A stretch of 64,000 nt of DNA from Malaya genurostris (Eukaryota; Arthropoda; Insecta; Diptera; Culicidae). Location: contig NC_080571.1 in NCBI RefSeq assembly GCF_030247185.1, positions 109,203,128 through 109,267,127 on the forward strand, written 5' to 3'. A program made the position numbers and the translations under genes. Of this stretch, positions 12,253 to 23,281 are shown in pieces. Each line of letters opens with the position of its first letter. Positions within the stretch are counted from its first letter, which is position 1. The notes below the pieces were generated by a model that did not search any database, had not been told where the DNA came from, and saw only the letters and a list, made by a program, of their open reading frames with translations.

Positions 12253-13523
12253 TTAGCATTAGCATTAGCATTAGAGACCGCCCGTGTTTTGCTACTCCGT
12301 TATTGATCTGGACCAATTGAGATTGCAAAATGATTTTTTGAAGTAACATGTTTGGGAATAACACATTGTTTCACACTGTGCAAACTGTATTGAACCATGC
12401 ATGCTGATCAATACCGACGCCGGCCACGTCCGAATGCAGATCTACTTGGGAGGGAAAGGATTGTTAGTTCGATGCATGTTGCTACTAAGAACCGAGGAAT
12501 CCTCTGCATTCCCACATGCATCACAGGAAAGGATACTTTGTTAGTAAATGTTTTAATAATGTTATCATGTGTTTATTGCTCTGGGTAGCCGGCTACCAAG
12601 AATGTTTTTACGTATTATCGTTTTATGTGTTACTTTGTGCTGGCAATATAATGCACGAAACAGTCAATCTCCGAAATTCACAAAACTCCGGACAGCCGGC
12701 TGTCGAGTATTCAGTCACTCGTTTATGCATCTACCTTTCACGTTTTTTATAGTCATGCAAAAAAACACATGCGGATTGATAAAAAAAAGGTATCATCTCA
12801 CTGCTAGGTGGATTAAGCACGTTTTTATAAATGAAACTACGTGATACAAAATAAACGAGCGAATAGGATTTAGACAAAAAAGTTGATTCATTGCATTGAA
12901 ATATTCTAAACAGTTATTATAAAATCATTTTAAATCACCAAACAAAGGTCAACAGGTTTCACACGCGTCTTGATTCTTTATTATTTCCGCTTTATTATTT
13001 TAATTATTCATTAAAATTATTAATTGGTTATATTAGTTGATCTGGGCAGCCGGCTACCGAGAAAAATATTAATTTACTGTTTGAAATATTAATATCAAGT
13101 GTTTTTTACTATGTATTCAATATACCGATATATGTTATCTCTGTTATTAAATTTGTAATATAAACGGATTTGCGCAATGGTTGATCCTTATCATTCATCT
13201 TACAATCCTGAAAGACATCAATAACATGGAAGAAGAAATCATTCCTAATAAAACTTTTCTCCGAAGCTAGACGGAAATTGATAGATTGAATAAAGAGATG
13301 ATTTAGTAAAATAGAGTAATCAGAAGTAAAACATTGAAAATATCTGATAACTGAAAGGAAAAAGAAACTCCTGCAATTGTCGCCTTTTACGACATGGAAG
13401 CAGGAACCCAGTGGATCTATTCTTGGTTCATTTTTTTTCCGCCGGATTCCACACGGCATCTAGGCTGGTACAGTCCGGAGAGAGCTAATAGGTACTATCA
13501 ATCTCCTAGTGGACCCCAGCCCC
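12253..13523 (-). mobile_element. 1.27-kb inserted element with 25-bp target duplication and TAATGC-type tail
   Basis: Bases 12228-12252 are repeated exactly at 13524-13548, so this segment inserted into the edge satellite unit. Its left end is three copies of a six-base repeat (TTAGCATTAGCATTAGCATT). Read on the minus strand, it therefore ends in (TAATGC)n, as some non-LTR elements end in short tandem repeats. Its minus-strand 5' end is GC-rich (GGGGCTGGGGTCCACTAGG). A short hairpin (GTCGTAAAAGGCGAC, minus strand) lies near 13380-13394. No RT or endonuclease frame is recognised, so it is non-autonomous or internally deleted. Two AGCCGGCTACC phrases (12588 and 13052) sit inside it. Confidence 0.6.
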
Positions 13524-13548
13524 TTATTAAAACCATCGGATATCAATT

Positions 13549-13620
13549 ATACATTTACTTATAAATGCCACTGGAACATTTTATAACAAACATCATACAG
13601 TTTTAATTGTTTCAATATAA
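13549..13620 (+). repeat. Diverged left-edge satellite unit, second part
   Basis: Continues the edge unit interrupted at 12252. It has 'AAATGCCACTGGAACA' and 'TTTAATTGTTTCAATA', matching the diverged right edge near 17727-17775, and then runs into the homogeneous array. Confidence 0.6.
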
Positions 13621-16600
13621 TATCCTCCAAGTTTTAGTAACTCTGATTAGGGGAAAGTTGAAAATTTCGAAATTTTTATTGACTTTGCATATATTTCCCA
13701 AAAGTAGTGAAACTATCAGAAATCAATGATGCAGATTTCTTAAACAATGCACTAGGAACATTTAATGACGAATGGTGTATAGATTAGATTATTAAAACTC
13801 TTATCCTCCAAGTTTTAGTAGCTCTGATCAGGGGTAATTTGGAAATTTCGAAATTTTTATTGATTTTCCATATATTTCACAAAAGTAGTGAAACTATCAG
13901 AAATCAATGATGCAGATTTCTTAAACAATGCTCTAGGAACATTTAATGACGAATGGTGTATAGATTAGATCATTAAAACTCTTATCCTCCAAGTTTTAGT
14001 AACTCTGATCAGGGGAAAGTTGAAAATTTCGAAATTTTTATTGACTTTCCATATATTTCACAAAAGTAGTGAAACTATCAGAAATCAATGATGCAGATTT
14101 CTTAAACAATGCTCTAGGAACATTTATTGACGAATGGTGTATAGATTAGATTATTAAAACTCTTATCCTCCAAGTTTTAGTAACTCTGATCAGGGGAACG
14201 TTGAAAATTTCGAAATTTTTATTGACTTTGCATATATTTCACAAAAGTAGTGAAACTATCAGAAATCAATGATGCAGATTTCTTAAACAATGCTCTAGGA
14301 ACATTTAATGATGAATGGTGTATAGATTAGATTATTAAAACTCTTATCCTCCAAGTTTTAGTAACTCTGATCAGGGGAACGTTGAAAATTTCGAAATTTT
14401 TATTGACTTTGCATATATTTCACAAAAGTAGTGAAACTATCAGAAATCAATGATGCAGATTTCTTAAACAATGCTCTAGGAACATTTAATGACGAATGGT
14501 GTATAGATTAGATCATTAAAACTCTTATCCTCCAAGTTTTAGTAACTCTGATCAGGGGAAAGTTGAAAATTTCGAAATTTTTATTGACTTTCCATATATT
14601 TCACAAAAGTAGTGAAACTATCAGAAATCTATGATGCAGATTTCTTAAACAATGCTCTAGGAACATTTAATGACGAATGGTGTATAGATTAGATCATTAA
14701 AACTCTTATCCTCCAAGTTAGAGTAACTCTGATCAGGGGAAAGTTGAAAATTTCGAAATTTTTATTGACTTTGCATATATTTCACAAAAGTAGTGAAACT
14801 ATCAGAAATCAATGATGCAGATTTCTTAAACAATGCTCTAGGAACATTTAATGACGAATGGTGTATAGATTAGATCATTAAAACTCTTATCCTCCAAGTT
14901 ATAGTAACTCTGATCAGGGGAAAGTTGAAAATTTCGAAATTTTTATTGACTTTCCATATATTTCACAAAAGTAGTGAAACTATCAGAAATCAATGATGCA
15001 AATTTCTTAAACAATGCTCTAGGAACATTTAATGACGAATGGTGTATAGATTAGATCATTAAAACTCTTATCCTCCAAGTTTTAGTAACTCTGATCAGGG
15101 GAAAGTTGGAAATTTCGAAATTTTTATTGACTTTGCATATATTTCACAAAAGTAGTGAAACTATCAGAAATCAATGATGCAGATTTCTTAAACAATGCTC
15201 TAGGAACATTTAATGACGAATGGTGTATAGATTAGATTATTAAAACTCTTATCCTCCAAGCTTTAGTAACTCTGATCAGGGGAAAGTTGAAAATTTCGAA
15301 ATTTTTGTTTGACTTTCCATATATTTCACAAAAGTAGTGAAACTATCAGAAATCAATGATGCAGATTTCTTAAAGAATGCTCTAGGAACATTTAATGACG
15401 AATGGTGTATAGATTAGATTATTAAAACTCTTATCCTCCAAGTTTTAGTAGCTCTGATCAGGGGAAATTTGGAAATTTCGAAATTTTTATTGACTTTCCA
15501 TATATTTCACAAATGAGTAGTGAAACTATCAGAAATCAATGATGCAGATTTCTTAAACAATGCTCTAGGAATATTTAATGACGAATGGTGTATAGATTAG
15601 ATCATTAAAACTCTTATCCTCCAAGTTTTAGTAACTCTGATCAGGAGAAAGTTGGAAATTTCGAAATTTTTATTGACTTTGCATATATTTCACAAAAGTA
15701 GTGAAACTATCAGAAATCAATGATGCAGATTTCTTAAACAATGCTCTAGGAACATTTAATGATGAATGGTGTATAGATTAGATTATTAAAACTCTTATCC
15801 TCCAAGTTTTAGTAACTCTGATCAGGGGAACGTTGAAAATTTCGAAATTTTTATTGACTTTGCATATATTTCACAAAAGTAGTGAAACTATCAGAAATCA
15901 ATGATGCAGATTTCTTAAACAATGCTCTAGGAACATTTAATGACGAATGGTGTATAGATTAGATTATTAAAACTCTTATCCTCCAAGTTTTAGTAACTCT
16001 GATCAGGGGAAAGTTGAAAATTTCGAAATTTTTATTGACTTTGCATATATTTCACAAATATAGTGAAACTATCAGAAATCAATGATGCAGATTTCTTAAA
16101 CAATGCTCTAGGAACATTTAATGACGAATGGTGTATAGATTAGATTATTAAAACTCTTATCCTCCAAGTTTTAGTAACTCTGATCAGGGGAAAGTTGAAA
16201 ATTTCGAAATTTTTATTGACTTTCCATATATTTCACAAAAGTAGTGAAACTATCAGAAATCAATGATGCAGATTTCTTAAACAATGCTCTAGGAACATTT
16301 AATGACGAATGGTGTATAGATTAGATCATTAAAACTCTTATCCTCCAAGTTTTAGTAACTCTGATCAGGGGAAAGTTGAAAATTTCGAAATTTTTATTGA
16401 CTTTGCATATATTTCACAAAAGTAGTGAAACTATCAGAAATCAATGATGCAGATTTCTTAAACAATGCTCTAGGAACATTTAATGACGAATGGTGTATAG
16501 ATTAGATCATTAAAACTCTTATCCTCCAAGTTAGAGTAACTCTGATCAGGGGAAAGTTGAAAATTTCGAAATTTTTATTGACTTTGCATATATTTCACAA

Positions 16601-17630
16601 AAGTAGTGAAACTATCAGAAATCAATGATGCAGATTTCTTAAACAATGCTCTAGGAACATTTAATGACGAATGGTGTATAGATTAGATCATTAAAACTCT
16701 TATCCTCCAAGTTTTAGTACCTCTGATCAGGGGAAAGTTGAAAATTTCGAAATTTTTATTGACTTTGCATATATTTCACAAAAGTAGTGAAACTATCAGA
16801 AATCAATTATGCAGATTTCTTAAACAATGCTCTAGGAACATTTAATGACGAATGGTGTATAGATTAGATCATTAAAACTCTTATCCTCCAAGTTTTAGTA
16901 ACTCTGATCAGGGGAAAGTTGAAAATTTCGAAATTTTTATTGACTTTGCATATATTTCACAAAAGTAGTGAAACTATCAGAAATCAATGATGCAGATTTC
17001 TTAAACAATGCTCTAGGAATATTTAATGACGAATGGTGTATAGATTAGATCATTAAAACTCTTATCCTCCAAGTTAGAGTAACTCTGATCAGGGGAAAGT
17101 TGAAAATTTCGAAATTTTTATTGACTTTCCATATATTTCACAAAAGTAGTGAAACTATCAGAAATCAATGATGCAGATTTCTTAAACAATGCTCTAGAAA
17201 CATTTAATGACGAATGGTGTATAGATTAGATTATTAAAACTCTTATCCTCCAAGTTTTAGTAACTCTGATCAGGGGAAAGTTGAAAATTTCGAAATTTTT
17301 ATTGACTTTGCATATATTTCACAAAAGTAGTGAAACTATCAGAAATCAATGATGCAGATTTCTTAAACAATGCTCTAGGAACATTTAATGACGAATGGTG
17401 TATAGATAAGATTATTAAAACTCTTATCCTCCAAGTTTTAGTAACTCTGATCAGGGGAAAGTTGAAAATTTCGAAATTTTTATTGACTTTGCATATATTT
17501 CACAAAAGTAGTGAAACTATCAGAAATTAATGATGCAGATTTCTTAAACAATGCTCTAGAAACATTTAATGACGAATGGTGTATAGATTAGATTATTAAA
17601 ACTCTTATCCTCCAAGTTTTATTTACTTTG
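13621..17630 (+). repeat. 181-bp tandem satellite array, about 22 units
   Basis: The string TATCCTCCAAGTTTTAGT recurs with a spacing of 181 bases (13621, 13802, 13983, 14164, 14345, 14526 and so on to 17606), with a few one- to three-base length variants. This gives about 22 full periods. Units are nearly identical and differ at a few diagnostic positions (GACTTTGCAT or GACTTTCCAT; TTGAAAAT or TTGGAAAT; AGTTTTAG or AGTTAGAG; GATTAGATT or GATTAGATC). Each unit has in-frame stops and its length is not a multiple of three, so it is non-coding. Homogeneous centre and diverged edges are expected from unequal exchange or gene conversion. Confidence 0.95.
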
Positions 17631-18253
17631 ATTAGGGAAAATTGTAACATTGGCGATATTTTTATGATTTCTTATATTTCTCACAAAATTATTAAAACCA
17701 TCGGAAATCAATGATACTGATTTGCTTAAAAATGCCATTAGAACAGTTTATAATAAACAGTGAATAGTTTCAATCGTTGAAACTCCTATCCTCTATGTTT
17801 TAATAACTGCGTTTGCGATCGTTTTTATATACGTCTCAATATAAGTTATCATTATAAATAATTTTATTCAAAATCTTCTATTAATGTTCAATAAAAGTCG
17901 AGAGTTTAATATTATCTATGACTTCTAATAATTATTTGTTTTAATAAAACCACTGAAAACTTTTTCTCTAACATCTTGTAGTTATCCTCCAAAGCCCTAC
18001 AACGATTATATTCCCTTTGTAAGGTTCTTCCATGAGAAAATTCAAATTTATGATTTGACGAAATCTTATGCGAAAAATTCGAATAGAAATATGTGTTTTT
18101 GTAGAAAATTGTACAAATTTTCAATTCCCGTGCATTATTTGACGATTAAATGCACAGGAAGCTTATCCTCTGTCGATTTGTAGCTATCCTCTAAAACCTT
18201 ACAACAGCATAAAAAATTTTTGGAGGATAAATAGAGGATAGCTACAAACCGCT
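17631..18253 (+). repeat. Diverged right edge of the array and right end of the TIR element
   Basis: A degenerate unit (17631-17820) is followed by unique sequence in which TATCCTC-type motifs keep recurring (near 17778, 17983, 18164 and 18185, and inverted at 18222 and 18234). It ends in a hairpin that includes the right inverted repeat. Confidence 0.65.
18177..18248. repeat. Right-end hairpin of the TIR element
   Basis: TTTGTAGCTATCCTCTA at 18177-18193 is the exact reverse complement of 18232-18248, giving a 17-bp stem with a 38-base loop. The outer arm overlaps the terminal inverted repeat. The same sequence thus occurs three times across the two ends of the element. Confidence 0.85.
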
Positions 18254-18262
18254 CAGATAGAT
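18254..18262. repeat. Right target-site duplication (CAGATAGAT)
   Basis: Identical to 7198-7206 and directly adjacent to the right 17-bp inverted repeat. Confidence 0.8.
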
Positions 18263-19183
18263 GAAGTATAGAACGTAGAACATGGAGGGATGATTTACAG
18301 GACTCAAGCTGGGAGCTTTTATACTCAGCACCACCGTACGTGAAGACGGTTAGTTGATTTTAGGAGCAATTCGTACTGACTTGTGCGGAGAAATAGTACA
18401 TCTTGAGGAAGCATGAGAGACAGAAGTTTCAGTTGTGTAATATGATGTGGGAAATGTATTTAAAACTAATGGCCTCATTCCACTTCTAGTTTGAGATTAA
18501 AGAAGTAAATATATCAGATGAGCATATAGAAGCAAACCATGCAACTGCAGCTTGTGTGATTGATATTTCCCAAGCGTGATACTAAGCGTTGAGAGTTAGT
18601 TCAAGTATTATAATGCGTGTAACCTGATTCAGTTGTAAGTTGCATTTTGCATCTTCAAACTACATACTCGTCGCCGGAGACTTTATCAAGGATAAAGTTT
18701 ATACATATTTTTCATTACAAAGGCTTCAATTTGGATTCGAGTCCAAGTCCAATCAATCACTATACGACCAACATATATTTTCAACGTAATGGTGCAATCT
18801 TACCTTACCCATTAAATTACATATGAACTTGTTCTTCGTTAACCATTTTTTTCAAGATATATTTATTAAGGCCAGAGGAGGTGGAACAGATTTCACCCAT
18901 GTGTGAAGTGAAAAATTGTTGCACGTAAATTGGCGGGGTGAGGGGGGTCCTATGTTGAAGAGAAGTGAAAACAACCGCATCTTTAGGTGTAGAATTCCAC
19001 ACCAAGACATTTTCCAGGTGCGGCGTTCAGTATACTCCCAATAGGATTTCCGCCGCCCCTGATTAAGGCATACTAAATTAGTTCTATGATGTCCAAGACA
19101 ATTTTTTTCATTATTTAAGACTAGAATAACTTAATATTTGTTACATTTCTTATTAGATTTGGTTTGCGGTGAATAACCCTAGG
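18263..19183. other. No recognised feature
   Basis: Non-coding, no clear repeat structure. The short minus-strand open frame near 18817-19005 has no recognisable domain. Confidence 0.4.
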
Positions 19184-19222
19184 CAGGCCCGTACCCAAGA
19201 TTTAGTTTCGGGAGAGGCCAGT
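19184..19222 (+). mobile_element. Left-end fragment of the hAT MITE family
   Basis: CAGGCCCGTACCCAAGATTT followed by TTCGGGAGAGGCCA matches the left end of the complete hAT MITE at 60165-60499. The rest of the element is not present here. Confidence 0.6.
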
Positions 19223-19589
19223 TGATTTCACGCGTTCCGGAAGCACCAGAAAAAGCGGTTAAAAACATCGGAATGGAACTCACACTGATTTTGCAGGTTT
19301 GGCTTGGCCTATTTTACGAACGTATATTCAAATGGAAGGTGTTATTATCCCGTATGACATTTAATTTAATCAAGATGCGACTTCTTGGTCCGGAAATACA
19401 GGGAAAAAATACTCTTGCTAGTTGTTTTTGATATAAACTGAGATTTATCGATTTCCGATTTTCGGTTCCGGAAATAGTGGCCCAAAAACTCTCAAACAGA
19501 AGGCACGTATATTTATCTGAGATGACTTGGCTGATTTCCCCAAATGATAAGTTGAAAGAAATTCATCAAAATTTAATAGCCTTTGTCAG
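19223..19589 (+). repeat. Degenerate Rep-A-like fragment
   Basis: Contains phrases such as 'AAATGGAAGGTGTTATTA' and 'ATTTTCGGTTCCGG' that echo Rep-A paragraphs. Boundaries cannot be set. Confidence 0.4.
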
Positions 19590-21538
19590 AAAAATCTGGA
19601 GGTGGAGTCCTCATAGTCATTAACTCTTGCTTTACTCCAAAGCTCATCTTCAAAATTACATAGACCTCTGCAATCAACTCAACATAGCCATAAATGCAGC
19701 ACATGAAGAATATAAACGCAAAATTGAAAACGAAATTTAAACTTGTCCTAAGAATTTTTTTAACTACACGAAAATTAAACTAAAAAGCAACAATTTTCCA
19801 TCTCAAATGCATCTCGACGGACATGTGAAAAAATAGTACATCTACAATTTGCAAACTTTTTTCAGTAAGTATATACATCGTATTCAGAATCTGACCGTGA
19901 CTGTGAATACTTTTCTTTCATACCTGCATTTTCCAACTCCATCTCTGTAAACTATCTATCAGAACATGATATTTCGACAGCACTGATAAACTTAGACGCC
20001 TCACAAGGGCCTGGACCTGACAGTATACCACCAATATTCTTAAAAAATCTAGCAGAAGAACTCACACTACCACTACAACTATTTTTTAACTTATCACTTA
20101 ATAAATGTACTTTTCCTAAAGCATGGAAATCTTCTTTTCTTGTACCAATATTTAAATCTGGTTCAAAATCTAACATTTGGAACTACCGTGGAATAGCCAT
20201 TATCTCTTGCATTCCCAAACTATTTGAAAAAATTGTAAACGAAAAATTTTTCCAACAACTGAAGAAATGAATAACTAACAAACAGCATGGCTTTTTCAAA
20301 GGCCGCCCAACTACAACAAATCTCCTTGAATTTGTGACATTCACTCTGAACGCAATGGATGCTGGCAACCACGTAGAAACGCTTTACACCGACTTTAGTA
20401 AATATTTCGACCGTACTGACACACCATTACTTCTATACACACTACAAAAATATGGCATAGAACATAGCCTTCTGGAATGGCTTGAATCATACTTAACGAA
20501 TCGTGTACAAGTAGTTCGCTTCCAAAACATAAACTCTGAACCAATTAATGTAACATCTGGCGTACCTCAGAGCTCTAACCTAGGGCCTCTTCTTTTCATT
20601 TTAAATATAAACGACATTTCCTTCATACTCAAAAATCTAAAAGTGCTGATATATGAAGACGACATAAAACTCTGTATTAACGACGCTGTAATATTACAGA
20701 ACGAAATCAATCTATTCCACATTTGGTGCTGCAAAAGTCTACTTTAACTTAATGTAAAAAAATGCAACTCAATAACTTTCAGTAGGAAAAACGAAACCTA
20801 TTCTGTAGACATATTTTTAGGTAATCAAATAGTAGAAAAAAGTAAAATTGTATGAGATTTAGGTGTAATCATGGACTCCAAACTAACATTTGTGGAATAT
20901 TATAACACAATAATCAACAAAGCAAACAGTATGCTGGGCTTTATCAAACGCTTCAGTCATAATTTCCAAGACCCATATACTATAAAATTGCTATATAGTA
21001 CATATGTCAGACCCATCTTGGAACATTGCAGCCTAGTATGGAATCCATATAACATCATTCACGCAACGCATTGAATCGATACAAAAACAATTTCTTTTAT
21101 ATGCACTTCGTAAATGAAACTGGACAGCATTTCCTCTACCATCATATGAAGCACGCTGCATGCTCATCAATATACAAACACTTAAAAAACGCCGCGACTT
21201 TGCAAAGCTTTATTTTATCAGCGACATTATTTTTCAAAGCATTCAATCAGCTCCATTATTATCGCAATTAAATTTTTATATACCTAGCCGTCAACTACGT
21301 TTCTGGAAATTATTTTTAGAAAAACATGCTAGAACAAATTATGCAAAATACAGTCCAGTCAATCGAATAATGCGCCATTACAATCAATACTGCGAACATC
21401 TTGCCTTACTATGTCAAAAAATAAAATAAAATCTCAGCTTTGTCGTAGAAATAATGCGTAGTATGTAAGTGAACATTGTAAACAATTTATATGTAGTCTA
21501 CATTCGCTTGACGAAATAAATAAATAAATAGATAGAAT
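19590..21538 (+). pseudogene. Broken Jockey/CR1-like non-LTR retrotransposon
   Basis: The 5' part encodes an endonuclease-like fragment (SGGGVLIVINS near 19597) that runs directly into a region normally just before RT, implying an internal deletion. Further on, 'GPGPDSIPP'-type sequence (20005), then RT blocks are readable: YTDFSKYFDRTDTP (20377), TSGVPQSSNLGPLLF (about 20554), and YEDD (20652) in place of the catalytic YADD. This reads on to about 20747 before stops. Downstream thumb-like pieces occur at 20871-21429. The element ends in an AAATAAATAAATAAATAGAT simple tail (21514-21535). Several stops, frameshifts and the altered YxDD box make it non-functional. Confidence 0.8.
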
Positions 21539-22170
21539 GGGTTCAAGTTAAAGGTTTCATCCGAATCCGGCTTCTGGTTACAGAAATACATAATTTTGAG
21601 TACTCAACATCTCAAACAATAGTTATACACGTTTATATTGCAGAGTCGGTAGGTTGATGAGGGCACAGCGATTCTCGTAACGTCATAATTGAAGACGATT
21701 TAGCCAAGATCGATATGAACATGAGCCAAAAATGTATTCACGAATACTGCGTACTAGTGCAATGTAATGTTTCTTGAGACAATAAACATAGAAAAAACTT
21801 GCACAGAAGCAGGCAGAGCTCGCGATAGAGAATTATGCTCACGTTTTTAACAGATAGATTTCTTACAACTTGAAGTGTTGAATATTGAGTATTCAAATAA
21901 GATTGGTGACTGTCCTCGAGATCTGGTTATTGTATTATAGTTCTTAACGTCCATTTATAGAGCACAACAATCCACAAGACTTGATGGATTTTGAGAGCTG
22001 GTCAGATTTGTGGAGAACGGAAAACATCTTCTAAATGTGTAGGTCATATTAATGGATGACCATACAAACTTACTTTGGCTATACTGGTTTCGGTTTCAGA
22101 TTCCGGAAGTGGTCTGAAATTCCAACAAGAAAATGACATCAATTTCTCAGAGATGATTGGAGGAACAGAA
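21539..22170 (+). repeat. Degenerate Rep-A-like sequence
   Basis: Contains 'CATCCGAATCCGGCTTCTGG' near 21559 and 'CGGTTTCAGATTCCGG' near 22090, echoing Rep-A. The match is interrupted and low quality. Confidence 0.35.
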
Positions 22171-22673
22171 AATAGCTCGAAGAAGCCAATTCAGGTGAAT
22201 AAGGTGGATCTTTCCGACCCATTGAGTCTTCTTTGAGACACTCGTACTGCCTGGAAAGCGCTCGTGCTGACTTCAGTCCATTGTCAGGTAATCATTCTAT
22301 TCTATGTTATATAACAAAGGATTGAGCCAAACATTCATTCGAAGTGCGCTTGCATTTGTCGTTTTAGTCCTAACATGTATGTGCGACATCCAGCGGTAGG
22401 ATATCTTACTCATCTGTAGAATCTTTCCGGTTATCGAGTACAATTTTATATATTATTATTGTTATTATTGTCGTTTATTATCCTCCTAGTTTAACATTGA
22501 CAGTAGTTTTGACACTGTCAGTAGCGATGAAGTCACCACGACCGCCACGAAACACTTAAAACCACTATCTCACAGTGTAATCTGCAGGATCAACAGCCCC
22601 ATGATATTAATCAAACTTTTTTTGTTTCCATTTTTTGATTTCGGAAAGGGCCCCCCCTTCAGGTACGTGTCTG
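22171..22673 (+). repeat. Second dispersed repeat ending in a hAT-MITE right end
   Basis: The phrases 'GGATCTTTCCGACCCATTGA', 'GTCCATTGTCAGG' and 'CATCCAGCGGTAGGAT' recur in the same order at 51415-51545. Both copies then run into a right-end-like piece of the hAT MITE family (TTGATTTCGG, GGGCCCC, GGTACGTGTCTG; here 22635-22673). The two parts therefore travel together, suggesting a longer family member than the 335-bp copy at 60165. Confidence 0.5.
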
Positions 22674-23064
22674 ATCCTGGGGGATCTGGCCGCCAGCTGG
22701 TGGCTGGTAGTGAGGAACTTTTCAGGTGACGCTGGTAGGTATCGATGGTGACCGGACTGCTTTTTTTCACGTGAGCTCGCCAGAATACTGTAAGTTTGGC
22801 AAGGAATGTTCAGCTGCGGATTGAACTAAAAACTTTTTATCACTAGCAAAACGAAAAGCTCACAAATGACTAGCAATAATTTGGCGTTGCTATACTATCC
22901 CTACAGTCGGGAAATATTACCGTGGCACCGCAACCTTAAGGTGCAGTATTCCGACGATGAATGTTAAGTGGGTAAATAGGTCAATTTTTCTATTCAGTGA
23001 ACAATGAAATGGTCCGGACTTCATGTCTTTACGTTGTAGAAGGCGCCTAACCGAACCGATAAAC
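22674..23064. other. No recognised feature
   Basis: Non-coding. It contains a small self-complementary patch (GCCGCCAGCTGGTGGCTGG near 22689) but no gene. Confidence 0.35.
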
Positions 23065-23281
23065 AGAATACCGTGGCAATGCATATGGCGCTGGTCTTAC
23101 AAGCCAGTTGTCGTGTGTTCGAGTCCCGACCTGGAATTTTCTTCAGGAATATACGGTATAGCGTGAAGGGTTAGTCGATGCCTTTCACGCAGACCACCTG
23201 GGTTCGTTTCCAGAAAACTTTTCTGGCGCGAACCGACGAACGATCCTAAAGTTAAAACCTCTATAATTGAACCAAAAAAAA
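23065..23281 (+). mobile_element. tRNA-derived SINE, possibly dimeric, with poly-A
   Basis: The first tRNA-like part has GCATATGGCGCTGG, a CTTACAA loop enclosed by CTGGT/GCCAG arms (anticodon TAC), and GTGTTCGAGTCCCGAC as T arm and B box. This is the best-preserved such head in the window. About 60 bases later a second tRNA-like stretch (GTCGATGCCTTTCACGCAG, then GGGTTCGTTTCCAG) follows. The segment ends in an A8 run at about 23273. The body differs from that of the SINE at 10806, so it is a separate family or a composite. Confidence 0.55.

Larger units (their letters stand above)
7207..18253. mobile_element. 11.05-kb TIR element containing a 181-bp satellite array
   Basis: The interval starts with AGCGGTTTGTAGCTATC (7207-7223) and ends with its exact reverse complement (18237-18253). 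It is flanked on both sides by the 9-bp direct repeat CAGATAGAT. A perfect 17-bp inverted repeat exactly abutting a perfect 9-bp duplication is the signature of a transposition event. A 9-bp duplication is typical of Mutator-like elements and is also seen for Foldback-type elements; class assignment is inference. I find no transposase frame inside, so it appears non-autonomous. The interior holds a MITE-like inverted repeat, a SINE, a separate 1.27-kb insertion with its own target duplication, and the large satellite array. Much of the length therefore probably accumulated after the original insertion. Confidence 0.7.

Noticed and set aside
17330..17530. 66-codon open frame in the satellite array
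   Set aside because: It exists only because one unit has TAAG instead of the usual TAGATT stop. The unit is 181 bp, not a multiple of three, and all other units are closed.
13621..17630. Tandem array as a CRISPR locus
   Set aside because: Units are contiguous 181-bp near-identical copies with no unique spacers, in what is clearly insect DNA.
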